NCBI GenBank assembly: GCA_022605955.1
Contig: JAKCOZ010000578.1
Location: 57,438 to 121,437 of the forward strand
Length of the DNA stretch: 64,000 nucleotides
DNA from: Rallus limicola
Lineage: Eukaryota > Chordata > Aves > Gruiformes > Rallidae
Reading direction: 5' to 3'
The notes beneath the pieces are model-generated. The model made no database searches, was not told the origin of the DNA, and worked only from the letters and a program-made list of their open reading frames with translations. Below are positions 50,000-63,130 of the stretch, piece after piece (position 1 is the stretch's first letter; each line of letters opens with the position of its first letter). Both the position numbers and the translations under genes were made by a program.

Positions 50000-52900
50000 T
50001 CTCGGCCCTAGCAGACTGCAGTTCAAAACATGCTAAACGTCCAGCAATAACTCCCAAAGTAAAGAAGCTAGGACTGAAAGGCATAGCTTGTCTGAAAACC
50101 TCCTAACAGGACACACAAGCAGACCCTGTCACTTTGGCTCTCAGCCTTTTCCTTTGCCTGGAAAGAGGGAACATGCCTGGAACCTCCTACGGTGCTTTTC
50201 TCGGCCCTAGCAGACTGCAGTTCAAAACATGCTAAACGGTCCAGCAATAACTCCCAAAGTAAAGAAGCTAGGACTGAAAGGCATAGCTTGTCTGAAACCT
50301 CCTAACAGGACACACAAGCAGACCCTGTCACTTTGGCTCTCAGCCTTTTCCTTTGCCTGGATAGAAGGAACATACCTGCTACCTCCTACGGTGCTTTTCT
50401 CGGCCCTAGCAGACTGCAGTTCAAAACATGCTAAACGTCCAGCAATAACTCCCAAAGTAAAGAAGCTAGGCATGAAAGGCATAGCTTGTCTGAAACCTCC
50501 TAACAGGACACACAAGCAGACCCTGTCACTTTGGCTCTCAGCCTTTTCCCTTTGCCTGAAAGAGGGGAACATGCCTGGAACCTCATACGGTGCTTTTCTC
50601 GGCCCTAGCAGACTGCAGTTCAAAACATGCTAAACGTCCAGCAATAACTCCCAAAGTAAAGAAGCTAGGACTGAAAGGCATAGCTTGTCTGAAACCTCCT
50701 AACAGGACACACAAGCAGACCCTGTTACTTTGGCTCTCAGCCTTTTCCTTTGCTGGAAAGAGGGAACATGCCTGGAACCTCATACGGTGCTTTTCTCGGC
50801 CCTAGCAGACTGCAGTTCAAAACATGCTAAACGTCCAGCAATAACTCCCCAAAGTAAAGAAGCTAGGACTGAAAGGCATAGCTTGTCTGAAACCTCCTAA
50901 CAGGACACACAAGCAGACCCTGTCACTTTGGCTCTCAGCCTTTTCCTTTGCCTGGAAAGAAGGAACATACCTGCTACCTCCTACAGTGCTTTTCTCGGCC
51001 CTAGCAGACTGCAGTTCAAAACATGCTAAACGTCCAGCAATAACTGCTAAAGTAAAGAAGCTAGGCATGAAAGCATAGCTTGTCTGAAACCTCCTAACAG
51101 GACACACAAGCAGACCCTGTCACTTTGGCTCTCAGCCTTTTCCTTTGCCTGGAAAGAGGGAACATGCCTGGAACATCCTACGGTGCTTTTCTCGGCCCTA
51201 GCAGACTGCAGTTCAAAACATGCTAAACGTCCAGCAATAACTCCCAAAGTAAAGAAGCTAGGACTGAAAGGCATAGCTTGTCTGAAACCTCCTAACAGGA
51301 CACACAAGCAGACCCTGTCACTTTGGCTCTCAGCCTTTTCCTTTGCCTGGAAAGAAGGAACATACCTGCTACCTCCTACAGTGCTTTTCTCGGCCCTAGC
51401 AGACTGCAGTTCAAAACATGCTAAACGTCCAGCAATAACTCCCAAAGTAAAGAAGCTAGGCATGAAAGGCATAGCTTGTCTGAAACCTCCTAACAGGACA
51501 CACAAGCAGACCCTGTCACTTTGGCTCTCAGCCTTTTCCTTTGCCTGGAAAGAGGGAACATGCCTGGAACCTCCTACGGTGCTTTTCTCGGCCCTAGCAG
51601 ACTGCAGTTCAAAACTTGCTAAACGTCCAGCAATAACTCCCAAAGTAAAGAAGCTAGGACTGAAAGGCATAGCTTGTCTGAAACCTCCTAACAGGACACA
51701 CAAGCAGACCCTGTCACTTTGGCTCTCAGCCTTTTCCTTTGCCTGGAAAGAGGGAACATGCCTGGAACCTCCTAGGGTGCTTTTCTCGGCCCTAGCAGAC
51801 TGCAGTTCAAAACATGCTAAACGTCCAGCAATAACTCCCAAAGTAAAGAAGCTAGGACTGAAAGGCATAGCTTGTCTGAAACCTCCTAACAGGACACACA
51901 AGCAGACCCTGTCACTTTGGCTCTCAGCCTTTTCCTTTGCCTGGAAAGAAGGAACATACCTGCTACCTCCTACAGTGCTTTTCTCGGCCCTAGCAGACTG
52001 CAGTTCAAAACATGCTAAACGTCCAGCAATAACTCCCAAAGTAAAGAAGCTAGGACTGAAAGGCATAGCTTGTCTGAAACCTCCTAACAGGACACACAAG
52101 CAGACCCTGTCACTTTGGCTCTCAGCCTTTTCCTTTGCCTGGAAAGAGGGAACATGCCTGGAACCTCCTACGGTGCTTTTCTCGGCCCTAGCAGACTGCA
52201 GTTCAAAACATGCTAAACGTCCAGCAATAACTCCCAAAGTAAAGAAGCTAGGACTGAAAGGCATAGCTTGTCTGAAACCTCCTAACAGGACACACAAGCA
52301 GACCCTGTCACTTTGGCTCTCAGCCTTTTCCTTTGCCTGGAAAGAAGGAACATACCTGCTACCTCCTACAGTGCTTTTCTCGGCCCTAGCAGACTGCAGT
52401 TCAAAACATGCTAAACGTCCAGCAATAACTCCCAAAGTAAAGAAGCTAGGACTGAAAGGCATAGCTTGTCTGAAACCTCCTAACAGGACACACAAGCAGA
52501 CCCTGTCACTTTGGCTCTCAGCCTTTTCCTTTGCCTGGAAAGAGGGAACATGCCTGGAACCTCCTACGGGTGCTTTTCTCGGCCCTAGCAGACTGCAGTT
52601 CAAAACATGCTAAACGTCCAGCAATAACTCCCAAAGTAAAGAAGCTAGGCATGAAAGGCATAGCTTGTCTGAAACCTCCTAACAGGACACACAAGCAGAC
52701 CCTGTCACTTTGGCTCTCAGCCTTTTCCTTTGCCTGGAAAGAGGGAACATGCCTGGAAGCTCCTACGGTGCTTTTCTCGGCCCTAGCAGACTGCAGTTCA
52801 AAACATGCTAAACGTCCAGCAATAACTCCCAAAGTAAAGAAGCTAGGACTGAAAGGCATAGCTTGTCTGAAACCTCCTAACAGGACACACAAGCAGACCC

Positions 52901-55900
52901 TGTCACTTTGGCTCTCAGCCTTTTCCTTTGCCTGGAAAGAAGGAACATACCTGCTACCTCCTACAGTGCTTTTCTCGGCCCTAGCAGACTGCAGTTCAAA
53001 ACATGCTAAACGTCCAGCAATAACTCCCAAAGTAAAGAAGCTAGGACTGAAAGGCATAGCTTGTATGAAACCTCCTAACAGGACACACAAGCAGACCCTG
53101 TCACTTTGGCTCTCAGCCTTTTCCTTTGCCTGGAAAGAGGGAACATGCCTGGAACCTCCTACGGTGCTTTTCTCGGCCCTAGCAGACTGCAGTTCAAAAC
53201 ATGCTAAACGTCCAGCAATAACTCCCAAAGTAAAGAAGCTAGGACTGAAAGGCATAGCTTGTCTGAAACCTCCTAACAGGACACACAAGCAGACCCTGTC
53301 ACTTTGGCTCTCAGCCTTTTCCTTTGCCTGGAAAGAAGGAACATACCTGCTACCTCCTACAGTGCTTTTCTCGGCCCTAGCAGACTGCAGTTCAAAACAT
53401 GCTAAACGTCCAGCAATAACTCCCAAAGTAAAGAAGCTAGGGACAGAAAGGCATAGCTTGTCTGAAACCTCCTAACAGGACACACAAGGCAGACCCTGTT
53501 ACTTTGGCTCTCAGCCTTTTCCTTTGCCTGGAAAGAGGGAACATGCCTGGAACCTCCTACGGTGCTTTTCTCGGCCCTAGCAGACTGCAGTTCAAAACAT
53601 GCTAAACGTCCAGCAATAACTCCCAAAGTAAAGGAAGCTAGGCATGAAAGGCATAGCTTGTCTGAAACCTCCTAACAGGACACACAAGCAGACCCTGTCA
53701 CTTTGGCTCTCAGCCTTTTCCTTTGCCTGGAAAGAAGGAACATACCTGCTACCTCCTACAGTGCTTTTCTCGGCCCTAGCAGACTGCAGTTCAAAACATG
53801 CTAAAACGTCCAGCTATAACTGCTAAAGTAAAGAAGCTAGGCATGAAAGGCATAGCTTGTCTGAAACCTCCTAACAGGACACACAAGCAGACCCTGTCAC
53901 TTTGGCTCTCAGCCTTTTCCTTTGCCTGGAAAGAGGGAACATGCCTGGAACCTCCTACGGTGCTTTTCTCGGCCCTAGCAGACTGCAGTTCAAAACATGC
54001 TAAACGTCCAGCAATAACTCCCAAAGTAAAGAAGCTAGGACTGAAAGGCATAGCTTGTCTGAAACCTCCTAACAGGACACACAAGCAGACCCTGTCACTT
54101 TGGCTCTCAGCCTTTTCCTTTGCCTGGAAAGAAGGAACATACCTGCTACCTCCTATAGTGCTTTTCTCGGCCCTAGCAGACTGCAGTTCAAAACATGCTA
54201 AACGTCCAGCAATAACTCCCAAAGTAAAGAAGCTAGGACTGAAAGGCATAGCTTGTCTGAAACCTCCTAACAGGACACACAAGCAGACCCTGTCACTTTG
54301 GCTCTCAGCCTTTTCCTTTGCCTGGAAAGAGGGGAACATGCCTGGAACCTCCTACGGTGCTTTTCTCGGCCCTAGCAGACTGCAGTTCAAAACATGCTAA
54401 ACGTCCAGCAATAACTCCCAAAGTAAAGAAGCTAGGACTGAAAGGCATAGCTTGTCTGAAACCTCCTAACAGGACACACAAGCAGACCCTGTCACTTTGG
54501 CTCTCAGCCTTTTCCCTTTGCCTGGAAAGAGGGAACATGCCTGGAACCTCCTACGGTGCTTTTCTCGGCCCTAGCAGACTGCAGTTCAAAACTTGCTAAA
54601 CGTCCAGCAATAACTCCCAAAGTAAAGAAGCTAGGACTGAAAGGCATAGCTTGTCTGAAACCTCCTAACAGGACACACAAGCAGACCCTGTCACTTTGGC
54701 TCTCAGCCTTTTCCTTTGCATGGAAAGAGGGAACATGCCTGGAACCTCCTACGGTGCTTTTCTCGGCCCTAGCAGACTGCAGTTCAAAACATGCTAAACG
54801 TCCAGCAATAACTCCCAAAGTAAAAGAAGCTAGGCATGAAAGGCATAGCTTGTCTGAAACCTCCTAACAGGACACACAAGCAGACCCTGTCACTTTGGCT
54901 CTCAGCCTTTTCCTTTGCCTGGAAAGAGGGAACATGCCTGGAACCTCCTACGGTGCTTTTCTCGGCCCCTAGCAGACTGCAGTTCAAAACTTGCTAAACG
55001 TCCAGCAATAACTCCCAAAGTAAAGAAGCTAGGACTGAAAGGCATAGCTTGTCTGAAACCTCCTAACAGGACACACAAGCAGACCCTGTCACTTTGGCTC
55101 TCAGCCTTTTCCTTTGCCTGGAAAGAGGGAACATGCCTGGAACCTCCTAGGGTGCTTTTCTCGGCCCTAGCAGACTGCAGTTCAAAACATGCTAAACGTC
55201 CAGCAATAACTCCCAAAGTAAAGAAGCTAGGACTGAAAGGCATAGCTTGTCTGAAACCTCCTAACAGGACACACAAGCAGACCCTGTCACTTTGGCTCTC
55301 AGCCTTTTCCTTTGCCTGGAAAGAGGGAACATGCCTGGAACATCCTACGGTGCTTTTCTCGGCCCTAGCAGACTGCAGTTCAAAACATGCTAAATGTCCA
55401 GCAATAACTCCCAAAGTAAAGAAGCTAGGACTGAAAGGCATAGCTTGTCTGAAACCTCCTAACAGGACACACAAGCAGACCCTGTCACTTTGGCTCTCAG
55501 CCTTTTCCTTTGCCTGGAAAGAAGGAACATACCTGCTACCTCCTACAGTGCTTTTCTCGGCCCTAGCAGACTGCAGTTCAAAACATGCTAAACGTCCAGC
55601 AATAACTCCCAAAGTAAAGAAGCTAGGCATGAAAGGCATAGCTTGTCTGAAACCTCCTAACAGGACACACAAGCAGACCCTGTCACTTTGGCTCTCAGCC
55701 TTTTCCTTTGCCTGGAAAGAGGGAACATGCCTGGAACCTCCTACGGTGCTTTTCTCGGCCCTAGCAGACTGCAGTTCAAAACTTGCTAAACGTCCAGCAA
55801 TAACTCCCAAAGTAAAGAAGCTAGGCATGAAAGGCATAGCTTGTCTGAAACCTCCTAACAGGACACACAAGCAGACCCTGTCACTTTGGCTCTCAGCCTT

Positions 55901-56088
55901 TTCCTTTGCCTGGAAAGAGGGAACATGCCTGGAACCTCCTAGGGTGCTTTTCTCGGCCCTAGCAGACTGCAGTTCAAAACATGCTAAACGTCCAGCAATA
56001 ACTCCCAAAGTAAAGAAGCTAGGACTGAAAGGCATAGCTTGTCTGAAACCTCCTAACAGGACACACAAGCAGACCCTGTCACTTTGGC
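50000..56088 (-). repeat. Second version of about 30.2-35.88 kb
   Basis: Diagnostic monomers occur in the same order as about 19.8 kb upstream: GGATAGAAGG (about 50358), AAAGCATAGC deletion (51070), GGACAGAAAGG (53441), CCAGCTATAAC (about 53810), CCTATAGTGC (54152) and TTTGGCTACAGCC (56083). The offset rises from 19,803 to 20,208 bp, which means about two extra monomers, placed near 54.6-55.0 kb, plus small indels. Several monomers also differ in subtype, for example CCTCCTAGGGTGC near 51776 where the upstream copy has CCTCCTACGGTGC, so this is a related but distinct copy. Confidence 0.82.
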
Positions 56089-59000
56089 TACAGCCTTTTC
56101 CTTTGCCTGGAAAGAAGGAACATACCTGCTACCTCCTACAGTGCTTTTCTCGGCCCTAGCAGACTGCAGTTCAAAACATGCTAAACGTCCAGCAATAACT
56201 CCCAAAGTAAAGAAGCTAGGACTGAAAGGCATAGCTTGTCTGAAACCTCCTAACAGGACACACAAGCAGACCCTGTCACTTTGGCTCTCAGCCTTTTCCT
56301 TTGCCTGGAAAGAGGGAACATGCCTGGAACCTCCTACGGTGCTTTTCTCGGCCCTAGCAGACTGCAGTTCAAAACATGCTAAACGTCCAGCAATAACTCC
56401 CAAAGTAAAGAAGCTAGGACTGAAAGGCATAGCTTGTCTGAAACCTCCTAACAGGACACACAAGCAGACCCTGTCACTTTGGCTCTCAGCCTTTTCCTTT
56501 GCCTGGAAAGAAGGAACATACCTGCTACCTCCTACAGTGCTTTTCTCGGCCCTAGCAGACTGCAGTTCAAAACATGCTAAACGTCCAGCAATAACTCCCA
56601 AAGTAAAGAAGCTAGGACTGAAAGGCATAGCTTGTCTGAAACCTCCTAACAGGACACACAAGCAGACCCTGTCACTTTGGCTCTCAGCCTTTTCCTTTGC
56701 CTGGAAAGAGGGGAACATGCCTGGAACCTCCTACGGTGCTTTTCTCGGCCCTAGCAGACTGCAGTTCAAAACATGCTAAACGTCCAGCAATAACTCCCAA
56801 AGTAAAGAAGCTAGGCATGAAAGGCATAGCTTGTCTGAAACCTCCTAACAGGACACACAAGCAGACCCTGTCACTTTGGCTCTCAGCCTTTTCCTTTGCC
56901 TGGAAAGAGGGAACATGCCTGGAACCTCCTACGGTGCTTTTCTCGGCCCTAGCAGACTGCAGTTCAAAACATGCTAAACGTCCAGCAATAACTCCCAAAG
57001 TAAAGAAGCTAGGACTGAAAGGCATAGCTTGTCTGAAACCTCCTAACAGGGACACACAAGCAGACCCTGTCACTTTGGCTCTCAGCCTTTTCCTTTGCCT
57101 GGAAAGAGGGAACATGCCTGGAACATCCTACGGTGCTTTTCTCGGCCCTAGCAGACTGCAGTTCAAAACATGCTAAACGTCCAGCAATAACTCCCAAAGT
57201 AAAGAAGCTAGGACTGAAAGGCATAGCTTGTCTGAAACCTCCTAACAGGACACACAAGCAGACCCTGTCACTTTGGCTCTCAGCCTTTTCCTTTGCCTGG
57301 AAAGAAGGAACATACCTGCTACCTCCTACAGTGCTTTTCTCGGGCCCTAGCAGACTGCAGTTCAAAACATGCTAAACGTCCAGCAATAACTCCCAAAGTA
57401 AAGAAGCTAGGACTGAAAGGCATAGCTTGTCTGAAACCTCCTAACAGGACACACAAGCAGACCCTGTCACTTTGGCTCTCAGCCTTTTCCTTTGCCTGGA
57501 AAGAGGGAACATGCCTGGAACCTCCTACGGTGCTTTTCTCGGCCCTAGCAGACTGCAGTTCAAAACATGCTAAACGTCCAGCAATAACTCCCAAAGTAAA
57601 GAAGCTAGGACTGAAAGGCATAGCTTGTCTGAAACCTCCTAACAGGACACACAAGCAGACCCTGTCACTTTGGCTCTCAGCCTTTTCCTTTGCCTGGAAA
57701 GAGGGAACATGCCTGGAACCTCCTACGGTGCTTTTCTCGGCCCTAGCAGACTGCAGTTCAAAACATGCTAAACATCCAGCAATAACTCCCAAAGTAAAGA
57801 AGCTAGGTATGAAAGGCATAGCTTGTCTGAAACCTCCTAACAGGACACACAAGCAGACCCTGTCATTTTGGCTCTCAGCCTTTTCCTTTGCCTGGAAAGA
57901 AGGAACATACCTGCTACCTCCTACAGTGCTTTTCTCGGGCCCTAGCAGACTGCAGTTCAAAACATGCTAAACGTCCAGCAATAACTCCCAAAGTAAAGAA
58001 GCTAGGCATGAAAGGCATAGCTTGTCTGAAACCTCCTAACAGGACACACAAGCAGACCCTGTCACTTTGGCTCTCAGCCTTTTCCTTTGCCTGGGAAAGA
58101 GGGAACATGCCTGGAAGCTCTTACGGTGCTTTTCTCGGCCCTAGCAGACTGCAGTTCAAAACATGCCTAAACGTCCAGAAATAACTCCCAAAGTAAAGAA
58201 GCTAGGCATGAAAGGCATAGCTTGTCTGAAACCTCCTAACAGGACACACAAGCAGACCCTGTCACTTTGGCTCTCAGCCTTTTCCTTTGCCTGGAAAGAG
58301 GGAACATGCCTGGAACCTCCTACGGTGCTTTTCTCGGCCCTAGCAGACTGCAGTTCAAAACATGCTAAACGTCCAGCAATAACTCCCAAAGTAAAGAAGC
58401 TAGGCATGAAAGGCATAGCTTGTCTGAAACTTCCTAACAGGACACACAAGCAGACCCTGTCACTTTGGCTCTCAGCCTTTTCCTTTGCCTGGAAAGAGGG
58501 AACATGCCTGGAAGCTCCTACGGTGCTTTTCTCGGCCCTAGCAGACTGCAGTTCAAAACTTGCTAAACGTCCAGCAATAACTCCCAAAGTAAAGAAGCTA
58601 GGACTGAAAGGCATAGCTTGTCTGAAACCTCCTAACAGGACACACAAGCAGACCCTGTCAACTTTGGCTCTCAGCCTTTTCCTTTGCCTGGAAAGAGGGA
58701 ACATGCCTGGAACCTCCTACAGTGCTTTTCTCGGCCCTAGCAGACTGCAGTTCAAAACATGCTAAACGTCCAGCAATAACTCCCAAAGTAAAGAAGCTAG
58801 GACTGAAAGGCATAGCTTGTCTGAAACCTCCTAACAGGACACACAAGCAGACCCTGTCACTTTGGCTCTCAGCCTTTTCCTTTGCCTGGGAAAGAGGGAA
58901 CATGCCTGGAACCTCCTACGGTGCTTTTCTCGGCCCTAGCAGACTGCAGTTCAAAACATGCTAAACGTCCAGCAATAACTCCCAAAGTAAAGATGCTAGG

Positions 59001-62000
59001 CATGAAAGGCATAGCTTGTCTGAAACCTCCTAACAGGACACACAAGCAGACCCTGTCACTTTGGCTCTCAGCCTTTTCCTTTGCATGGAAAGAGGGGAAC
59101 ATGCCTGGAACCTCCTACGGTGCTTTTCTCGGGCCCTAGCAGACTGCAGTTCAAAACATGCTAAACGTCCAGCAATAACTCCCAAAGTAAAGAAGCTAGG
59201 ACTGAAAGGCATAGCTTGTCTGAAACCTCCTAACAGGACACACAAGCAGACCCTGTCACTTTGGCTCTCAGCCTTTTCCTTTGCCTGGAAAGAAGGAACA
59301 TACCTGCTACCTCCTACAGTGCTTTTCTCGGCCCTAGCAGACTGCAGTTCAAAACATGCTAAACGTCCAGCAATAACTCCCAAAGTAAAGAAGCTAGGAC
59401 TGAAAGGCATAGCTTGTCTGAAACCTCCTAACAGGACACACAAGCAGACCCTGTCACTTTGGCTCTCAGCCTTTTCCTTTGCCTGGAAAGAGGGAACATG
59501 CCTGGAACCTCCTACGGTGCTTTTCTCGCCCTAGCAGACTGCAGTTCAAAACATGCTAAACGTCCAGCAATAACTCCCAAAGTAAAGAAGCTAGGACTGA
59601 AAGGCATAGCTTGTCTGAAACCTCCTAACAGGACACACAAGCAGACCCTGTCACTTTGGCTCTCAGCCTTTTCCTTTGCCTGGAAAGAGGGAACATGCCT
59701 GGAAGCTCCTACGGTGCTTTTCTCGGCCCTAGCAGACTGCAGTTCAAAACATGCTAAACGTCCAGCAATAACTCCCAAAGTAAAAGAAGCTAGGACGGAA
59801 AGGCATAGCTTGTCTGAAACCTCCTAACAGGACACCCAAGCAGACCCTGTCACTTTGACTCTCAGCCTTTTCCTTTGCCTGGAAAGAGGGAACATGCCTG
59901 GAAGCTCCTACGGTGCTTTTCTCGGCCCTAGCAGACTGCAGTTCAAAACATGCTAAACGTCCAGCAATAACTCCCAAAGTAAAGAAGCTAGGCATGAAAG
60001 GCATAGCTTGTCTGAAACCTCCTAACAGGACACACAAGCAGACCCTGTCACTTTGGCTCTCAGCCTTTTCCTTTGCCTGGAAAGAGGGAACATGCCTGGA
60101 ACCTCCTACGGTGTTTTTCTCGGCCCTAGCAGACTGCAGTTCAAAACATGCTAAACGTCCAGCAATAACTCCCAAAGTAAAGAAGCTAGGCATGAAAGGC
60201 ATAGCTTGTCTGAAACCTCCTAACAGGACACACAAGCAGACCCTGTCACTTTGGCTCTCAGCCTTTTCCTTTGCCTGGAAAGAGGGAACATGCCTGGAAC
60301 CTCCTACGGTGCTTTTCTCGGCCCTAGCAGACTGCAGTTCAAAACATGCTAAACGTCCCAGCAATAACTCCCAAAGTAAAGAAGCTAGGACTGAAAGCAT
60401 AGCTTGTCTGAAACCTCCTAACAGGACACACAAGCAGACCCTGTCACTTTGACTCTCAGCCTTTTCCTTTGCCTGGAAAGAGGGAACATGCCTGGAACCT
60501 CCTACGGTGCTTTTCTCGGCCCTAGCAGACTGCAGTTCAAAACATGCTAAACGTCCAGCAATAACTCCCAAAGTAAAGAAGCTAGGACTGAAAGGCATAG
60601 CTTGTCTGAAACCTCCTAACAGGACACACAAGCAGACCCTGTCACTTTGGCTCTCAGCCTTTTCCTTTGCCTGGAAAGAGGGAACATGCCTGGAAGCTCC
60701 TACGGTGCTTTTCTCGGCCCTAGCAGACTGCAGTTCAAAAACTTGCTAAACGTCCAGCAATAACTCCCAAAGTAAAGAAGCTAGGACTGAAAGGCATAGC
60801 TTGTCTGAAACCTCCTAACAGGACACACAAGCAGACCCTGTCACTTTGGCTCTCAGCCTTTTCCTTTGCATGGAAAGAGGGAACATGCCTGGAACCTCCT
60901 ACGGTGCTTTTCTCGGCCCCTAGCAGACTGCAGTTCAAAACATGCTAAACGTCCAGCAATAACTCCCAAAGTAAAGAAGCTAGGCATGAAAGGCATAGCT
61001 TGTCTGAAACCTCCTAACAGGACACACAAGCAGACCCTGTCACTTTGGCTCTCAGCCTTTTCCTTTGCCTGGAAAGAGGGAACATGCCTGGAACCTCTTA
61101 CGGTGCTTTTCTCGGCCCTAGCAGACTGCAGTTCAAAACATGCTAAACGTCCAGCAATAACTCCCAAAGTAAAGAAGCTAGGGCATGAAAGGCATAGCTT
61201 GTCTGAAACCTCCCTAACAGGACACACAAGCAGACCCTGTCATCTTTGGCTCTCAGCCTTTTCCTTTGCCTGGAAAGAGGGAACATGCCTGGAAGCTCCT
61301 ACGGTGCTTTTCTCGGCCCTAGCAGACTGCAGTTCAAAACATGCTAAACGTCCCAGCAATAACTCCCAAAGTAAAGAAGCTAGGCATGAAAGGCATAGCT
61401 TGTCTGAAACCTCCTAACAGGACACACAAGCAGACCCTGTCACTTTGGCTCTCAGCCTTTTCCTTTGCCTGGAAAGAGGGAACATGCCTGGAAGCTCCTA
61501 CGGTGCTTTTCTCGGCCCTAGCTGACTGCAGTTCAAAACATGCTAAACGTCCAGCAATAACTCCCAAAGTAAAGAAGCTAGGCATGAAAGGCATAGCTTG
61601 TCTGAAACCTCCTAACAGGACACACAAGCAGACCCTGTCACTTTGGCTCTCAGCCTTTTCCTTTGCCTGGAAAGAGGGGAACATGCCTGGAACCTCCTAC
61701 GGTGCTTTTCTCGGCCCTAGCAGACTGCAGTTCAAAACATGCTAAACGTCCAGCAATAACTCCCAAAGTAAAGAAGCTAGGCATGAAAGGCATAGCTTGT
61801 CTGAAACCTCCTAACAGGACACACAAGCAGACCCTGTCACTTTGGCTCTCAGCCTTTTCCTTTGCCTGGAAAGAAGGAACATACCTGCTACCTATAAAAG
61901 TGCGTTTCTCGGGCCCTAGCAGACTGCAGTTCAAAACATGCTAAACGTCCAGCAATAACTGCTAAAGTAAAGAAGCTAGGCATGAAAGGCATAGCTTGTC

Positions 62001-63130
62001 TGAAACCTCCTAACAGGACACACAAGCAGACCCTGTCACTTTGGCTCTCAGCCTTTTCCTTTGCCTGGAAAGAGGGAACATGCCTGGAACCTCCTACGGT
62101 GCTTTTCTCGGCCTAGCAGACTGCAGTTCAAAACATGCTAAACGTCCAGCAATAACTCCCAAAGTAAAGAAGCTAGGACTGAAAGGCATAGCTTGTCTGA
62201 AACCTCCTAACAGGACACACAAGCAGACCCTGTCACTTTGGCTCTCAGCCTTTTCCTTTGCCTGGAAAGAGGGAACATGCCTGGAACCTCCTACGGGTGC
62301 TTTTCTCGGCCCTAGCAGACTGCAGTTCAAACTTGCTAAACGTCCAGCAATAACTCCCAAAGTAAAGAAGCTAGGACTGAAAGGCATAGCTTGTCTGAAA
62401 CCTCCTAACAGGACACACAAGCAGACCCTGTCACTTTGGCTCTCAGCCTTTTCCTTTGCCTGGAAAGGAGGGAACATGCCTGGAACCTCCTACGGTGCTT
62501 TTCTCGGCCCTAGCAGACTGCAGTTCAAAACATGCTAAACGTCCAGCAATAACTCCCAAAGTAAAGAAGCTAGGACTGAAAGGCATAGCTTGTCTGAAAC
62601 GTCCTAACAGGACATACAAGCAGACCCTGTCACTTTGGCTCTCAGGCCTTTTCCTTTGCCTGGAAAGAGGGAACATGCCTGGAACCTCCTACGGTGCTTT
62701 TCTCGGCCCTAGCAGACTGCAGTTCAAAACATGCTAAACGTCCAGCAATAACTCCCAAAGTAAAGAAGCTAGGCATGAAAGGCATAGCTTGTCTGAAACC
62801 TCCTAACAGGACACACAAGCAGACCCTGTCACTTTGGCTCTCAGCCTTTTCCTTTGCCTGGAAAGAGGGAACATGCCTGGAACCTCCTACGGTGCTTTTC
62901 TCGGCCCTAGCAGACTGCAGTTCAAAACATGCTAAACGTCCAGCAATAACTCCCAAAGTAAAGAAGCTAGGCATGAAAGGCATAGCTTGTCTGAAACCTC
63001 CTAACAGGACACACAAGCAGACCCTGTCACTTTGGCTCTCAGCCTTTCCTTTGCATGGAAAGAGGGAACATGCCTGGAACCTCCTACGGTGCTTTTCTCG
63101 GCCCTAGCAGACTGCAGTTCAAAACATGCT
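56089..63130 (-). repeat. Second version of about 37.46-49.05 kb without the internal duplications
   Basis: Runs through the monomer order of 37464 to about 42.0 kb (equivalent to copy B), then directly into the copy-B flank (46.4-49.05 kb). GGAAGCTCTTACGG occurs once (58113), and the TTTGACTCTC pair occurs once (59854 and 60448) instead of twice. The offset to copy B is 14,076 bp at 58111 and 14,088 bp at 61889, i.e. 71 monomers plus 18 to 30 extra bases from indels. It lacks both the 1,583-bp and the 4,554-bp duplications. Confidence 0.82.

Noticed and set aside
54713..54725. Functional significance for the TTTGCATGG variant (octamer-like ATTTGCAT)
   Set aside because: It is a single C-to-A change from TTTGCCTGG that recurs as an HOR marker. 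The first octamer base is C, not A, and nothing around it suggests regulation.
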